A stretch of 64,000 bases of DNA from Microcaldota archaeon (GTDB lineage Archaea; Micrarchaeota; Micrarchaeia; Anstonellales; JAGGVH01). Under the pieces are notes generated by a model that ran no database searches, was not told the DNA's origin, and worked only from the letters and a program-made list of their open reading frames with translations. Both the position numbers and the translations under genes were made by a program. This document shows positions 42,961 to 50,978 of this stretch, piece after piece (the first letter of the stretch is position 1; each line of letters begins with the position of its first letter). Where the stretch lies: the NCBI GenBank assembly GCA_020854835.1, contig JAHKLX010000003.1:221933-285932 (forward strand), written 5' to 3'.

Positions 42961-43121
42961 TTTTCAATCCCTAGCTTTTTTCTTACTTCATCAGCTGAAT
43001 AAGTTTCTTTGGATTCAATATCAATTAATCCACATCGGGAGGATAAATAAAATCCATCAGAATATTCTTCTTCTCCACCCACTAAAGGATTAAATCAAGA
43101 GGGGCATTTAAAATTGATCAT
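42957..43121 (-). pseudogene. Antitoxin-like gene with in-frame TGA
   Basis: From an ATG at 43121 the frame reads MINFKCPS, stop (TGA, 43095-43097), FNPLVGGEEEYSDGFYLSSR, CGLIDIESKETYSADEVRKK and LGIEK. The ending SADEVRKKLGI is common in antitoxin C-termini upstream of RelE toxins, and the stop overlaps the toxin start. TGA is used as a normal stop elsewhere in the window, so this is a nonsense mutation rather than recoding. A shorter product from the GTG at codon 14 cannot be excluded. Confidence 0.6.
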
Positions 43122-43238
43122 AAGTTTTCCTATCAGTTTTCAAACAGTTTAACCTTTTTCGTGTTCTAATGTCAATTTGTATTGTGGTATATATCATATA
43201 ATCACCTATATATCAATTATATATGAACTATATAATCA
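43122..43238. promoter_or_regulatory. AT-rich region with inverted repeat upstream of the broken toxin-antitoxin pair
   Basis: ATTATATA (43216-43223) and TATATAAT (43229-43236) form a perfect 8-bp inverted repeat with a 5-nt spacer, in a stretch of several TATAT repeats. It lies upstream of the antitoxin remnant, where an autoregulatory operator would be expected. The stretch is AT-rich, so chance is possible. Confidence 0.35.
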
Positions 43239-43583
43239 TTAACGATTATACTTTTTGACTATAATACTCGCACTTATCATATTTAGAAAGTACCACCTTG
43301 GACACTTTATATTGCTAGTATGCGGGTCCAATACATACCCTGCGGTTAGGATTGAAAAAGCGCCATTTGGCGCGTAAACAACACTTCCGGGCACCCGCAG
43401 AGATATCTTTTCAGCTATATTGTCAAAGAATAATAAATTCTTCCTTCCTGTGCTGCACGAAGATAATACGATAGAAGGATGACGATTCGAAATATCCCCA
43501 ACGACTGTTCCCATATCCTCATCACCCGTATCTAATCTTTCTTGTTTTGAGTGTTTTTCTTTATTTTCAAACTCCCACTGCAT
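43239..43583 (-). CDS. Caspase-like (CHAT/C25-type) cysteine peptidase fragment
   Basis: A 114-residue ORF. IVLSSCSTGRKNLLFFDNIA followed by EKIS and VPGSVVYAPNGAFS resembles the catalytic-Cys block and following strand of caspase-like peptidases (CHAT, gingipain and related), where the Cys of SSCSTG is the nucleophile. The catalytic His-Gly motif that should precede it is missing, so this is probably the C-terminal half of a broken gene or a degenerate homolog. The start at ATG 43583 follows a TATA-like TTTTATAAAT; an upstream TTG (43616) is in frame. It lies next to the broken toxin-antitoxin pair. Confidence 0.5.
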   Translation of the reverse strand: MQWEFENKEKHSKQERLDTGDEDMGTVVGDISNRHPSIVLSSCSTGRKNLLFFDNIAEKISLRVPGSVVYAPNGAFSILTAGYVLDPHTSNIKCPRWYFLNMISASIIVKKYNR

Positions 43584-43643
43584 AACAATGATTTTTTCAA
43601 CATCCCAAACATACAAAAAATTTTCGCAGATTTATAAAATATT

Positions 43644-44900
43644 CTAAGGAATCACAACTTCAGCATCAAACTTTTTTTCTAATTTCTTTTTGAATTGCTG
43701 CATTTTTTGCTCTTCACCATGAACCAAATAAATTTTTTTGATAGTTTTGTTTTTATTTAAAGTTTCTATAAATCTAAGCAAATCATTTCTATCTGCGTGT
43801 GCAGAAAAATGAACCTGTGACACATTAATTTTAACATCATAATCCACATTATCAATGTTGATTTTTTTTCCACCATCTAATAACATTCTTCCTCGAGTTC
43901 CCTCAACTTGGTACCCTACCAAACACAAAGTTGATTTGTCATCACCAACCAAATGTTTTAAATATGTCAAAACAGGCCCGCCAGAAATCATGCCCGATGT
44001 TGTCACTATTATGGAGGGCGTTTCTAAAACGTCAGTCTTATCTTTTTTTCTTGGAATTTTAAACACAGGATTAATGAATGGGTCATCCATCGATGTTAAA
44101 ATTCTCATTTGCAATTCTCTTTTTGCATAAATAACATTATGCCTATAAATTTTATTTGCTTTTTTTATCATCCCGTCTACATAAATAGGAATGTTTGGGA
44201 GCGCGCCAGAACGTATGTAATCTGCTAACACTAAAAGAATGTTTTGCCCTCTCCCCACTGCAAAAGTTGGTATAATCACATGCCCTTTTTTTTCAATTGT
44301 TTTTTTAACTATTTCTAAAAGTTCTTTTGAAGCATTTTTTATAGAAGGAATTGAATCCTCGTCTCCAGAATATGTCGTTTCAATAACTAATTCGTCCGCC
44401 CCTATATTTGTTTCCGCACCTGTCAAAATTTTCGTTTCCCTCACACTCAAATCTCCCGTATATAAATAACTTTTTCCAGCAGTTTCAATTTTAACCATGC
44501 AACTTCCAAGTATATGCCCTGCATCATAAAGCGTTATTTTATTTTTACCAATCATAAAAGATTCATTAAATTCATGAATCTGTATTTTTTGCATCACATC
44601 GTAAACTTCTTTCGTTGTGAATTTTTTTTCTTTTTGAATTCTTTGATAATCAGAAAGCAAAAGTTGTATCAAATCTCGTGTCGGTTTGCTCGCATGAATT
44701 CTTTTAATTTTATATGCAATATGTGGCAAATAACCACAGTGATCTAAATGTGCGTGTGTTATTATCACATCATCTATTTCTTTATCATAATCTGGAAGTT
44801 CAATTGGATCACTGAGTTTGACGCCTGCATCCAAAAAAACATCATTTATTTTAATCATTGACCTTCCTACTTCTTTTTTTGCTCCATAAAATTCAATCAT
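43644..44900 (-). CDS. Beta-CASP metallo-beta-lactamase ribonuclease (aCPSF2-like)
   Basis: A 418-residue beta-CASP nuclease without the N-terminal KH domains of aCPSF1, hence of the aCPSF2 type. Motifs are ITHAHLDHCGYLPH (HxHxDH, 49-54), DAGHILGSCMVKIE (motif with metal-binding His), LYTGDLS (Asp), the beta-CASP segment TFAVGRGQNILLVLADYI, TTSGMISGGPVLTYLKHL and the final VHFSAHADR / YLVHGE (His ligands). It processes or degrades RNA endo- or exonucleolytically. It is downstream of the DRG GTPase on the same strand (8-bp gap). Confidence 0.93.
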   Translation of the reverse strand: MIEFYGAKKEVGRSMIKINDVFLDAGVKLSDPIELPDYDKEIDDVIITHAHLDHCGYLPHIAYKIKRIHASKPTRDLIQLLLSDYQRIQKEKKFTTKEVYDVMQKIQIHEFNESFMIGKNKITLYDAGHILGSCMVKIETAGKSYLYTGDLSVRETKILTGAETNIGADELVIETTYSGDEDSIPSIKNASKELLEIVKKTIEKKGHVIIPTFAVGRGQNILLVLADYIRSGALPNIPIYVDGMIKKANKIYRHNVIYAKRELQMRILTSMDDPFINPVFKIPRKKDKTDVLETPSIIVTTSGMISGGPVLTYLKHLVGDDKSTLCLVGYQVEGTRGRMLLDGGKKINIDNVDYDVKINVSQVHFSAHADRNDLLRFIETLNKNKTIKKIYLVHGEEQKMQQFKKKLEKKFDAEVVIP

Positions 44901-44908
44901 TTTTTCAC

Positions 44909-46024
44909 CTATCTAGAATATCCTGTATGTGTTACAATCGTAACCAAATCATCGTCTTCTAGTATATGGTCCAGACCAACTTTTTGTCCAGGGTGTTTTG
45001 CACTTTTACCCCACACTTGAGCATATCTAAAATTTTCAAGCATTGCCCTATGTAATTTTTGGCAAACCATTCTTACAGTGACACCTCTTTGAAGCATCAT
45101 TGGCAAATCATCATCACTGCCTTTTTTAACTCCTCTTGATCTAGTGAAAATTCTAATAAAGTCTAGCTTCTGATATATCTCTTCTCTAAATAAATCAAAA
45201 TTCATGCCTGTTTTTGCAGAAATTGGTATTAATTCCATCCCTAGTTTTTTTTGTAATTCTTTGACATATTCCTCACTAACTAAATCTGCTTTGTTTAGTG
45301 CGGCAACGCCCGGCAGATAAACTCTGTTTCCAGTCATAACATCAATTAATTGGTCTACAGTTATGTCTTCTCTAAAAACAACATCTGCGCTGTGCACACC
45401 ATATTCGTTCATGATACTTTCAACTGTTTTTTGATTTATTTTAGTTAACTGAATCGTTGTATTTATGTTTATTCCTCCCCTATATTTTTTCTTAATAGTA
45501 ATATTGGGAGGTTTTTGATTCACTCGAATTCCAATATTTTGCAGTTCATTCAAAATTACGTCTATTCTAGGATTAAAAACATCAACCACAATCAAAACCA
45601 TATCTGCCCCTCGTGCAACAGCAAGTACTTCTTTTCCTCTCCCTAGTCCTGCATAAGCGCCTTCCAATATTCCAGGTAAATCAAGTATTTGAATTTTAGC
45701 ACCCTTATATTCCATCACTCCAGGTATACAATCAAGAGTTGTAAACGCATAAGCGGCGACTATTGATTTGGCGTCAGTTAAAACATTTAATATCGATGAT
45801 TTTCCAACACTTGGAAATCCAACAAGTGCAATTGATGCGTCGCCTGTTTTTTTAACATCAAATTGAATTCCCCCTGCTTTAGATTTTGATTTCTCAATAA
45901 CATTCCCTCTAAGCTTTGCAATTTTGGCTTTAAGTTTTCCAATATGGTGTTCAGTAGCTTTATTCTTTTGAGTTTTGGCAATTTCTGCCTCTAGTTCTCT
46001 AATCTGTTCTAAAACTGAAGCCAT
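44909..46024 (-). CDS. DRG-family (OBG-HflX superfamily) GTPase
   Basis: A 371-residue DRG GTPase, a translation-associated factor conserved in archaea and eukaryotes. It has an N-terminal helical region, P-loop GFPSVGKSS (69-77), TTLDCIPGVMEYKGAKIQILDLPG (Switch/G3 region), NKAD (G4) and SAKTG (G5), a DRG-specific S5D2L-type insert and a C-terminal TGS domain (about 290-371) ending VTIVTHTGYSR. Length matches the family. It is upstream of the beta-CASP ribonuclease, a pairing that links translation and RNA turnover. Confidence 0.95.
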   Translation of the reverse strand: MASVLEQIRELEAEIAKTQKNKATEHHIGKLKAKIAKLRGNVIEKSKSKAGGIQFDVKKTGDASIALVGFPSVGKSSILNVLTDAKSIVAAYAFTTLDCIPGVMEYKGAKIQILDLPGILEGAYAGLGRGKEVLAVARGADMVLIVVDVFNPRIDVILNELQNIGIRVNQKPPNITIKKKYRGGININTTIQLTKINQKTVESIMNEYGVHSADVVFREDITVDQLIDVMTGNRVYLPGVAALNKADLVSEEYVKELQKKLGMELIPISAKTGMNFDLFREEIYQKLDFIRIFTRSRGVKKGSDDDLPMMLQRGVTVRMVCQKLHRAMLENFRYAQVWGKSAKHPGQKVGLDHILEDDDLVTIVTHTGYSR

Positions 46025-46097
46025 ATAATCCCTTTTATATTTTATAGATGAGTTTTAAACATTATCTACAAATCATTTTCATAAAAAATAAAAAAAT

Positions 46098-48365
46098 TTA
46101 ACTTGTATGTTCTTTAATTTCTTTTTCAACCAGCTTTTCAAATTCTTTTTTCCATTGTTTTGCCACTTTGGCGTAATCTACAACTCCTTTTTCATTTTCT
46201 TTTACAAGCCTGGAACTAAGAGAATTACATTTCATAACAAACTCAATTTCCATTAATAATGGATCATTTCTTTGTTCTGCAGTTCTTCTTATATCATCAT
46301 AAACTTTTCCTCTAAAGAATGCTTCCATAATATAGTCTTTGGCATTAATTCCATTTTGTTTTGAGTATTTATCTAAGAGAGGGGGAACAAACCTAAATTT
46401 AATTTTTTCCCGGAGACCTTCAAAATTTAAATTTTCAAAAGAATTCATGCTTGCTTCTGGAGTATCTAAAAATGAGCATAAATACTTTGTTGTATCAATA
46501 TCAACTCCCCTATTCATCTCAAAAACTTTAACAAATTTCTTCTGTGCAAAATCTGATTCAAACTGCGAACCCAAAACTCTATATGTTCTTTCTTTTCTGC
46601 CAAATCTAAGTTTAACCAAAAAACTATACCTATCTGTTGAATACATACTTGCAGAAGGAATTCCAAAAACAAGTTCAAGCCTATCCTGAACATCTTGCAA
46701 TGATTCTGCGTGAAGGTTGTATAAAATAAATACGCCTGGTTGCGTATTCAAGATGTTGATAACTCCCTGAATCGCCACTCTTGATCTGATTTCATTAATA
46801 ATCAAACAGGCTTCACCCATACGGAGGGATGCGTTTGCAATAGTTACTAAATCCAACTCTGCTCCCCTAACACCTGTCTGCGATATACCTTCTGTTTCAG
46901 AACTTTGAACTCTAAGAGTTCCAACATGAAATCCTAATTTTCTATATGCACTTATAGGCATTTCTTCAATATCCTGAATCGGAAGAATTCTTTTTTTCTG
47001 TCCTATTGCAGATATTTTTGCGGATGTAAATGCAGTTTTACCAACGCCTTTAACTCCTAAAACTGCTTCTGATGTCCCTAACCAAACCAATAGTGCATCA
47101 TATCCTGAGAAAAATGGGGACATTGATTTGTATTTCAAATACAAAGGGTAGGTAAAGGGTTTTGTCCTCATTATTCTTAATGCTGCTTGAAGTTCGTTGA
47201 ATGTTGCGGGAGGTCTTTGAAGATGGCATCTCATATTAATTCTTTTAACAACCACATCAACAACTGGATTGCTTTCATCAAATTTTCTTTCTTGCCCGCT
47301 TAAATAAATAGCATTTGCAAACATTGTTTCAATCATATCCTCATTATATCTCCACAATGTATGTATTATACCGTATTTTGAATGATCAATATATATAGGT
47401 GCATTCTGTGCATCAATATACGCGTCAGTTATATATTCATCAAGCGTCATATTTTCAATCGGCGAGCCCATTCCTGCCAACCAAGAAACTGCTTCTCTTG
47501 CCATTATTTCTGCTTCAAGATTTGTTATGGTAATACCTCTCAAAGTGGCAGTATCCAAAAATTGTATTTTAAGCTCTCTCCAAACTTCATCAAAAACTGT
47601 TCTTATGTCTCCGCTCTGAACTGATTTGTCTTTTATTCCTTTTATGATCGTTTCCCTAAGCATTTCTTTTAATTTCGGGTCCAAATTCTCAAGAGTTTTA
47701 TTTCTTTGTACATATATTATCATATCTTTATCTGGAATCTCATAAAAATTAACAACAATACCATATTCCAATACATATTCTTCTTCTAATTTAATTGCAT
47801 CTTTTGGCAGGAACAACATTGATGTTGAGAAATATTCTGCTCCTTTCATACCTATTAATTCTCCAAAAGCAGATTGGATGCCGCCATGTGTTTTACACAA
47901 TTGGAAAAATCTTGTTTTCTTTATGGCGCGTGTGATCCCATTTACCCATGCTTTAAAAACTTGCCATCCTTCTATATATGCGTTTTTTTCAGGTGTAGGT
48001 TCATTAAACCCTTCTAACAGTTCGTTCGCATGCAATGGGTCAGTAGTTAAATATGAATAAACTTTTCTCAAAAGTTGTTTTCTTTTTGAATAGTTGTCAT
48101 CATTAACATCTCCATAGATGTCAGGTTTAATCATAATCCCCTCAAATTGTCTAAGCAGATCAATATATTCATTTAATATTTGTGTTTTATCTTCATCTAA
48201 ATTTATTACAATTTCTTCTTCGTACCGTATTGTTTTCGGTTTTTTTCCCAAGGCAGACAATAATTTTAAATGATGTGAAACAAACTCGGGAGATCCAAGC
48301 TCCATTCCCAATAATGAGCAATCAATTACTGCTCTATCGCCCTCTAATTTCAATATATCACTCAT
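46098..48365 (-). CDS. Archaeal type IV pilus/secretion ATPase (GspE/TadA/FlaI-like)
   Basis: A 755-residue secretion-superfamily ATPase. The ~400-residue N-terminal part is divergent (it lacks a recognisable start domain). The C-terminal motor has Walker A GVKGVGKT (437-444), an Asp-box-like QDIEEMPISAYRKL, Walker B CLIINEIRSR and the His-box region NLHAESLQDVQDRLELVFG. It would power assembly of pilins or secretion. Its ATG overlaps the stop of the upstream cysteine-rich membrane protein (ATGA), so they are co-translated. No TadC/FlaJ-type platform gene lies beside it. Its likely clients are the class III signal-peptide proteins at 15.4-19.4 kb; this is inference. Confidence 0.88.
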   Translation of the reverse strand: MSDILKLEGDRAVIDCSLLGMELGSPEFVSHHLKLLSALGKKPKTIRYEEEIVINLDEDKTQILNEYIDLLRQFEGIMIKPDIYGDVNDDNYSKRKQLLRKVYSYLTTDPLHANELLEGFNEPTPEKNAYIEGWQVFKAWVNGITRAIKKTRFFQLCKTHGGIQSAFGELIGMKGAEYFSTSMLFLPKDAIKLEEEYVLEYGIVVNFYEIPDKDMIIYVQRNKTLENLDPKLKEMLRETIIKGIKDKSVQSGDIRTVFDEVWRELKIQFLDTATLRGITITNLEAEIMAREAVSWLAGMGSPIENMTLDEYITDAYIDAQNAPIYIDHSKYGIIHTLWRYNEDMIETMFANAIYLSGQERKFDESNPVVDVVVKRINMRCHLQRPPATFNELQAALRIMRTKPFTYPLYLKYKSMSPFFSGYDALLVWLGTSEAVLGVKGVGKTAFTSAKISAIGQKKRILPIQDIEEMPISAYRKLGFHVGTLRVQSSETEGISQTGVRGAELDLVTIANASLRMGEACLIINEIRSRVAIQGVINILNTQPGVFILYNLHAESLQDVQDRLELVFGIPSASMYSTDRYSFLVKLRFGRKERTYRVLGSQFESDFAQKKFVKVFEMNRGVDIDTTKYLCSFLDTPEASMNSFENLNFEGLREKIKFRFVPPLLDKYSKQNGINAKDYIMEAFFRGKVYDDIRRTAEQRNDPLLMEIEFVMKCNSLSSRLVKENEKGVVDYAKVAKQWKKEFEKLVEKEIKEHTS

Positions 48366-50866
48366 TTTTTCACCTTTCTTTTTCTTTTAGGTTTTTTCTT
48401 TTTAATCGTTTGTGGTTTATCTTCATGAAACCATTTTTCAGTTTGTTTTTCTTTTGGTTCTAATTCAGTTTTGTTTTTTATTTTAATGTACTGCGAATCT
48501 ATAATCGCTGTTAAATATATCAACATTATTACTGCAACAATTATTCCGATTATAACAAAGGTAAAGAACCCAACTAAAACCTGAGCAAGCCATATCGCAA
48601 ATGGCAGGTATTTTTCATAGATTGTAAGAGCATATTTTTTGGATTTTCTTTTATTACGTTTGTAAATTCTCCAAGAATCATATGTTGCAAGTGCCAACAA
48701 AATCAACCACCAGATGTCGCACAAAACCCAATCACCTATTCTTATAACCATCCATCCTGCGCATCCGCTGCGCAATTTCATATCCCAATTAACAAACTCG
48801 AGATCAGGTTCGTTTCCTTTTAAAATATCATCACAACCTTCGCCAAAGCATCCAAAGTATTTACTTAATTCTGTTTGGTTTTGGGGGGGTTTATTTCCAT
48901 TGTCATCTATAACATCACCATTTGGTTTTTCTTCACAACCTGGCCCTATACATTCAGGACAATCTTCCCCTATACAGCCCCCACATATGCATCCAATACA
49001 TTCTTCTTCATCACAATCAGCATCACTTTCGCAATTTTCCCATCCTGTTATTATTCCGTCACCACAAATTGGGTATTCTGGTTCTGAACAAACAACTGAT
49101 GTTGCTGCAGATCCCCAAGAGCTTTCATAAGTTGCTAAAACTACAAATGTAATTATGTCTACGTCATCATCTGAAGGTTCAAAAGTTATATCTGCACAAC
49201 CCTCTATATCCGTTATATCTGCCCAACCGTATTCTGGACTGGGATCGGGAGTACCTGTATAAATCCCTTCTAATATTTCAAAAACCAAAAATGCGCCACC
49301 AATAGGATTTCTTGAAATTTCATCATAAACACAAACAGTTGCATTATAACAGGTTAAATCTATTGTCACATCTATTTCATTATTACACACCAAATCTAAA
49401 AATCCATAATTATTATTGCAATAAACACTTTCGCCAACGCCACGTGCAATTATTTTGCTGTCTTCATTAATGTCAGAATTCAAAACAATAACTTTTTTTG
49501 AATAGGTTGAACCTTCTATTTCTTCAACAATTGGTTCTCCTAAATTATCAAAATCAAAAACAATATCTGTTGCACTGCAAAAATCTGTATCAAGTCCAAA
49601 TTTATATGTGGTGTGTGTTGTGTTGCAGGTTGTCGCAACATTTGTTATACTGCACATCTCACACGCTCCAAAGTCACAAACTATTTCTTCGTTTGTTAGG
49701 GTTAGGGGCTCATATCCTGTTTTTTCCATTGTTCCAGAGACCAAAACACAAAAATCAACAATTTCTCCTGTCCCGCAAAAATCCGTTGCAAAGCTTGGTG
49801 AAAATACATGCTGGTGGCGAGTGGTGCCGACAACATTTTCATTTTCATCCAAACCATAAAAAGTTAAATCAAAATTTACATTATTTATTCTTACACCTTC
49901 TTCAAATGCGTCAACAACAACCCATGTTCCACCAATTCCATGTACACACGAAATTTCCGCTCCAATAAATCTCTCATCTTTTTCACAATCAACACGCCCA
50001 GTTCTAAATCTCTCTGCATTTTCAGAGCCAAATATATAATGCCCTTCAGCTCTCCAACCAAAACTTTCATCATTTGAATAAGTTAAAGTTTGAGAATTTG
50101 AACTTCCAGTTCTTTTTAATTCACCATCAATATACAGTTTGCTATCCAAACTTCCTCCGATTGGCAAACCAGAATAAACACAACTTAAACTACATGAATC
50201 ATCATCTGGTTCACACGTTATGATTGCTTTTGGACCTTCGCATCGTGCATATCCACTCTTGTGTTGTGTTAAAGTCCCCTCACTATGCACAAATGTTGCA
50301 GTGGCATTCCAGTGTTCCTCATTATAAAAATCCGAATAAATTTTTGTTAGGCTAGGATTTACAATCGTTTCTTCATATACACAGTAATCTGCGTCTTCAT
50401 TACAGATTTCTATATTCAATGTTCCGCTTTCTCCAGAAATGATTGCAGTACATTCAACTATACAGTCATCTTCATCACAAACAAATGTTAGTTCTGGTGT
50501 TGAAGAAACACAATTACCTATTGTTCCAAATGCAGAACTACTTTTTGATTCTTCATCGTATGAATAGGTGGCAATTGCTGTCCAGCTTTCAAAACTTGAC
50601 AATTCATAACTCAATATTAAAGTATCACTTATTTCTGAATTAGAAACTATGCCTTCACTTCCCTCAATTTCAATTTCAAGCGTTCCTTCTTCTTCGCTTC
50701 CAATTGCTGTTGCAGTACAATTAACACTGCAGGTTGAAACAAACTCTATACAATCAATTTCAACAGTTGTTTCATCAAGGTCTCCTCTTATCCCAATAGG
50801 GCTTGAGAAACTTAAACATATATTAGAAAAAAATAATATAATTAACAATATAATATGTTTTTTCAA
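48362..50866 (-). CDS. Large cysteine-rich membrane protein coupled to secretion ATPase (TTG start)
   Basis: An 834-residue protein starting at TTG (50866): MKKHIILLIILFFSNICL is a normal signal peptide, AGGGTGAT lies 4 nt upstream, and a TATA box (minus-strand GTTTTATAAAC, fwd 50905-50915) lies 44 nt upstream, so the in-frame extension to 50938 is not translated. The external ~650 residues are about four repeats of a ~100-residue beta-rich unit with spaced Cys pairs (FVCDEDDCIVECTAIISG and ITCEPDDDSCSLSCVYSG) plus a C-rich hinge (CIGEDCPECIGPGC). The C-terminus has about three membrane helices and a very basic tail. It is coupled to the secretion ATPase downstream and may be its membrane or surface partner. 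Confidence 0.78.
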   Translation of the reverse strand: MKKHIILLIILFFSNICLSFSSPIGIRGDLDETTVEIDCIEFVSTCSVNCTATAIGSEEEGTLEIEIEGSEGIVSNSEISDTLILSYELSSFESWTAIATYSYDEESKSSSAFGTIGNCVSSTPELTFVCDEDDCIVECTAIISGESGTLNIEICNEDADYCVYEETIVNPSLTKIYSDFYNEEHWNATATFVHSEGTLTQHKSGYARCEGPKAIITCEPDDDSCSLSCVYSGLPIGGSLDSKLYIDGELKRTGSSNSQTLTYSNDESFGWRAEGHYIFGSENAERFRTGRVDCEKDERFIGAEISCVHGIGGTWVVVDAFEEGVRINNVNFDLTFYGLDENENVVGTTRHQHVFSPSFATDFCGTGEIVDFCVLVSGTMEKTGYEPLTLTNEEIVCDFGACEMCSITNVATTCNTTHTTYKFGLDTDFCSATDIVFDFDNLGEPIVEEIEGSTYSKKVIVLNSDINEDSKIIARGVGESVYCNNNYGFLDLVCNNEIDVTIDLTCYNATVCVYDEISRNPIGGAFLVFEILEGIYTGTPDPSPEYGWADITDIEGCADITFEPSDDDVDIITFVVLATYESSWGSAATSVVCSEPEYPICGDGIITGWENCESDADCDEEECIGCICGGCIGEDCPECIGPGCEEKPNGDVIDDNGNKPPQNQTELSKYFGCFGEGCDDILKGNEPDLEFVNWDMKLRSGCAGWMVIRIGDWVLCDIWWLILLALATYDSWRIYKRNKRKSKKYALTIYEKYLPFAIWLAQVLVGFFTFVIIGIIVAVIMLIYLTAIIDSQYIKIKNKTELEPKEKQTEKWFHEDKPQTIKKKKPKRKRKVKK

Positions 50867-50901
50867 TAACATCACCCTATCTACAAGAATAAAACTCAAG
50901 G

Positions 50902-50918
50902 AGGGTTTATAAAACTTA
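50902..50918 (-). promoter_or_regulatory. TATA box of the cysteine-rich protein / secretion ATPase operon
   Basis: The minus strand reads GTTTTATAAACCC, a consensus archaeal TATA element. Transcription would start near 50884, giving a short leader that contains the AGGGTGAT ribosome site. Confidence 0.6.
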
Positions 50919-50978
50919 TCATCAAAAGAACTTTTCATATGTCAAACAAAAAAACTATTTATAAAAGAGGTAATAAAT

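Noticed and set aside
43095..43097. Recoding of TGA (selenocysteine, Trp or Gly) in the antitoxin-like gene
   Set aside because: TGA is the normal stop of several intact genes here (uppS, dtdA, eL24, secretion-coupled protein). The adjacent toxin is frameshifted too, so mutation is simpler.
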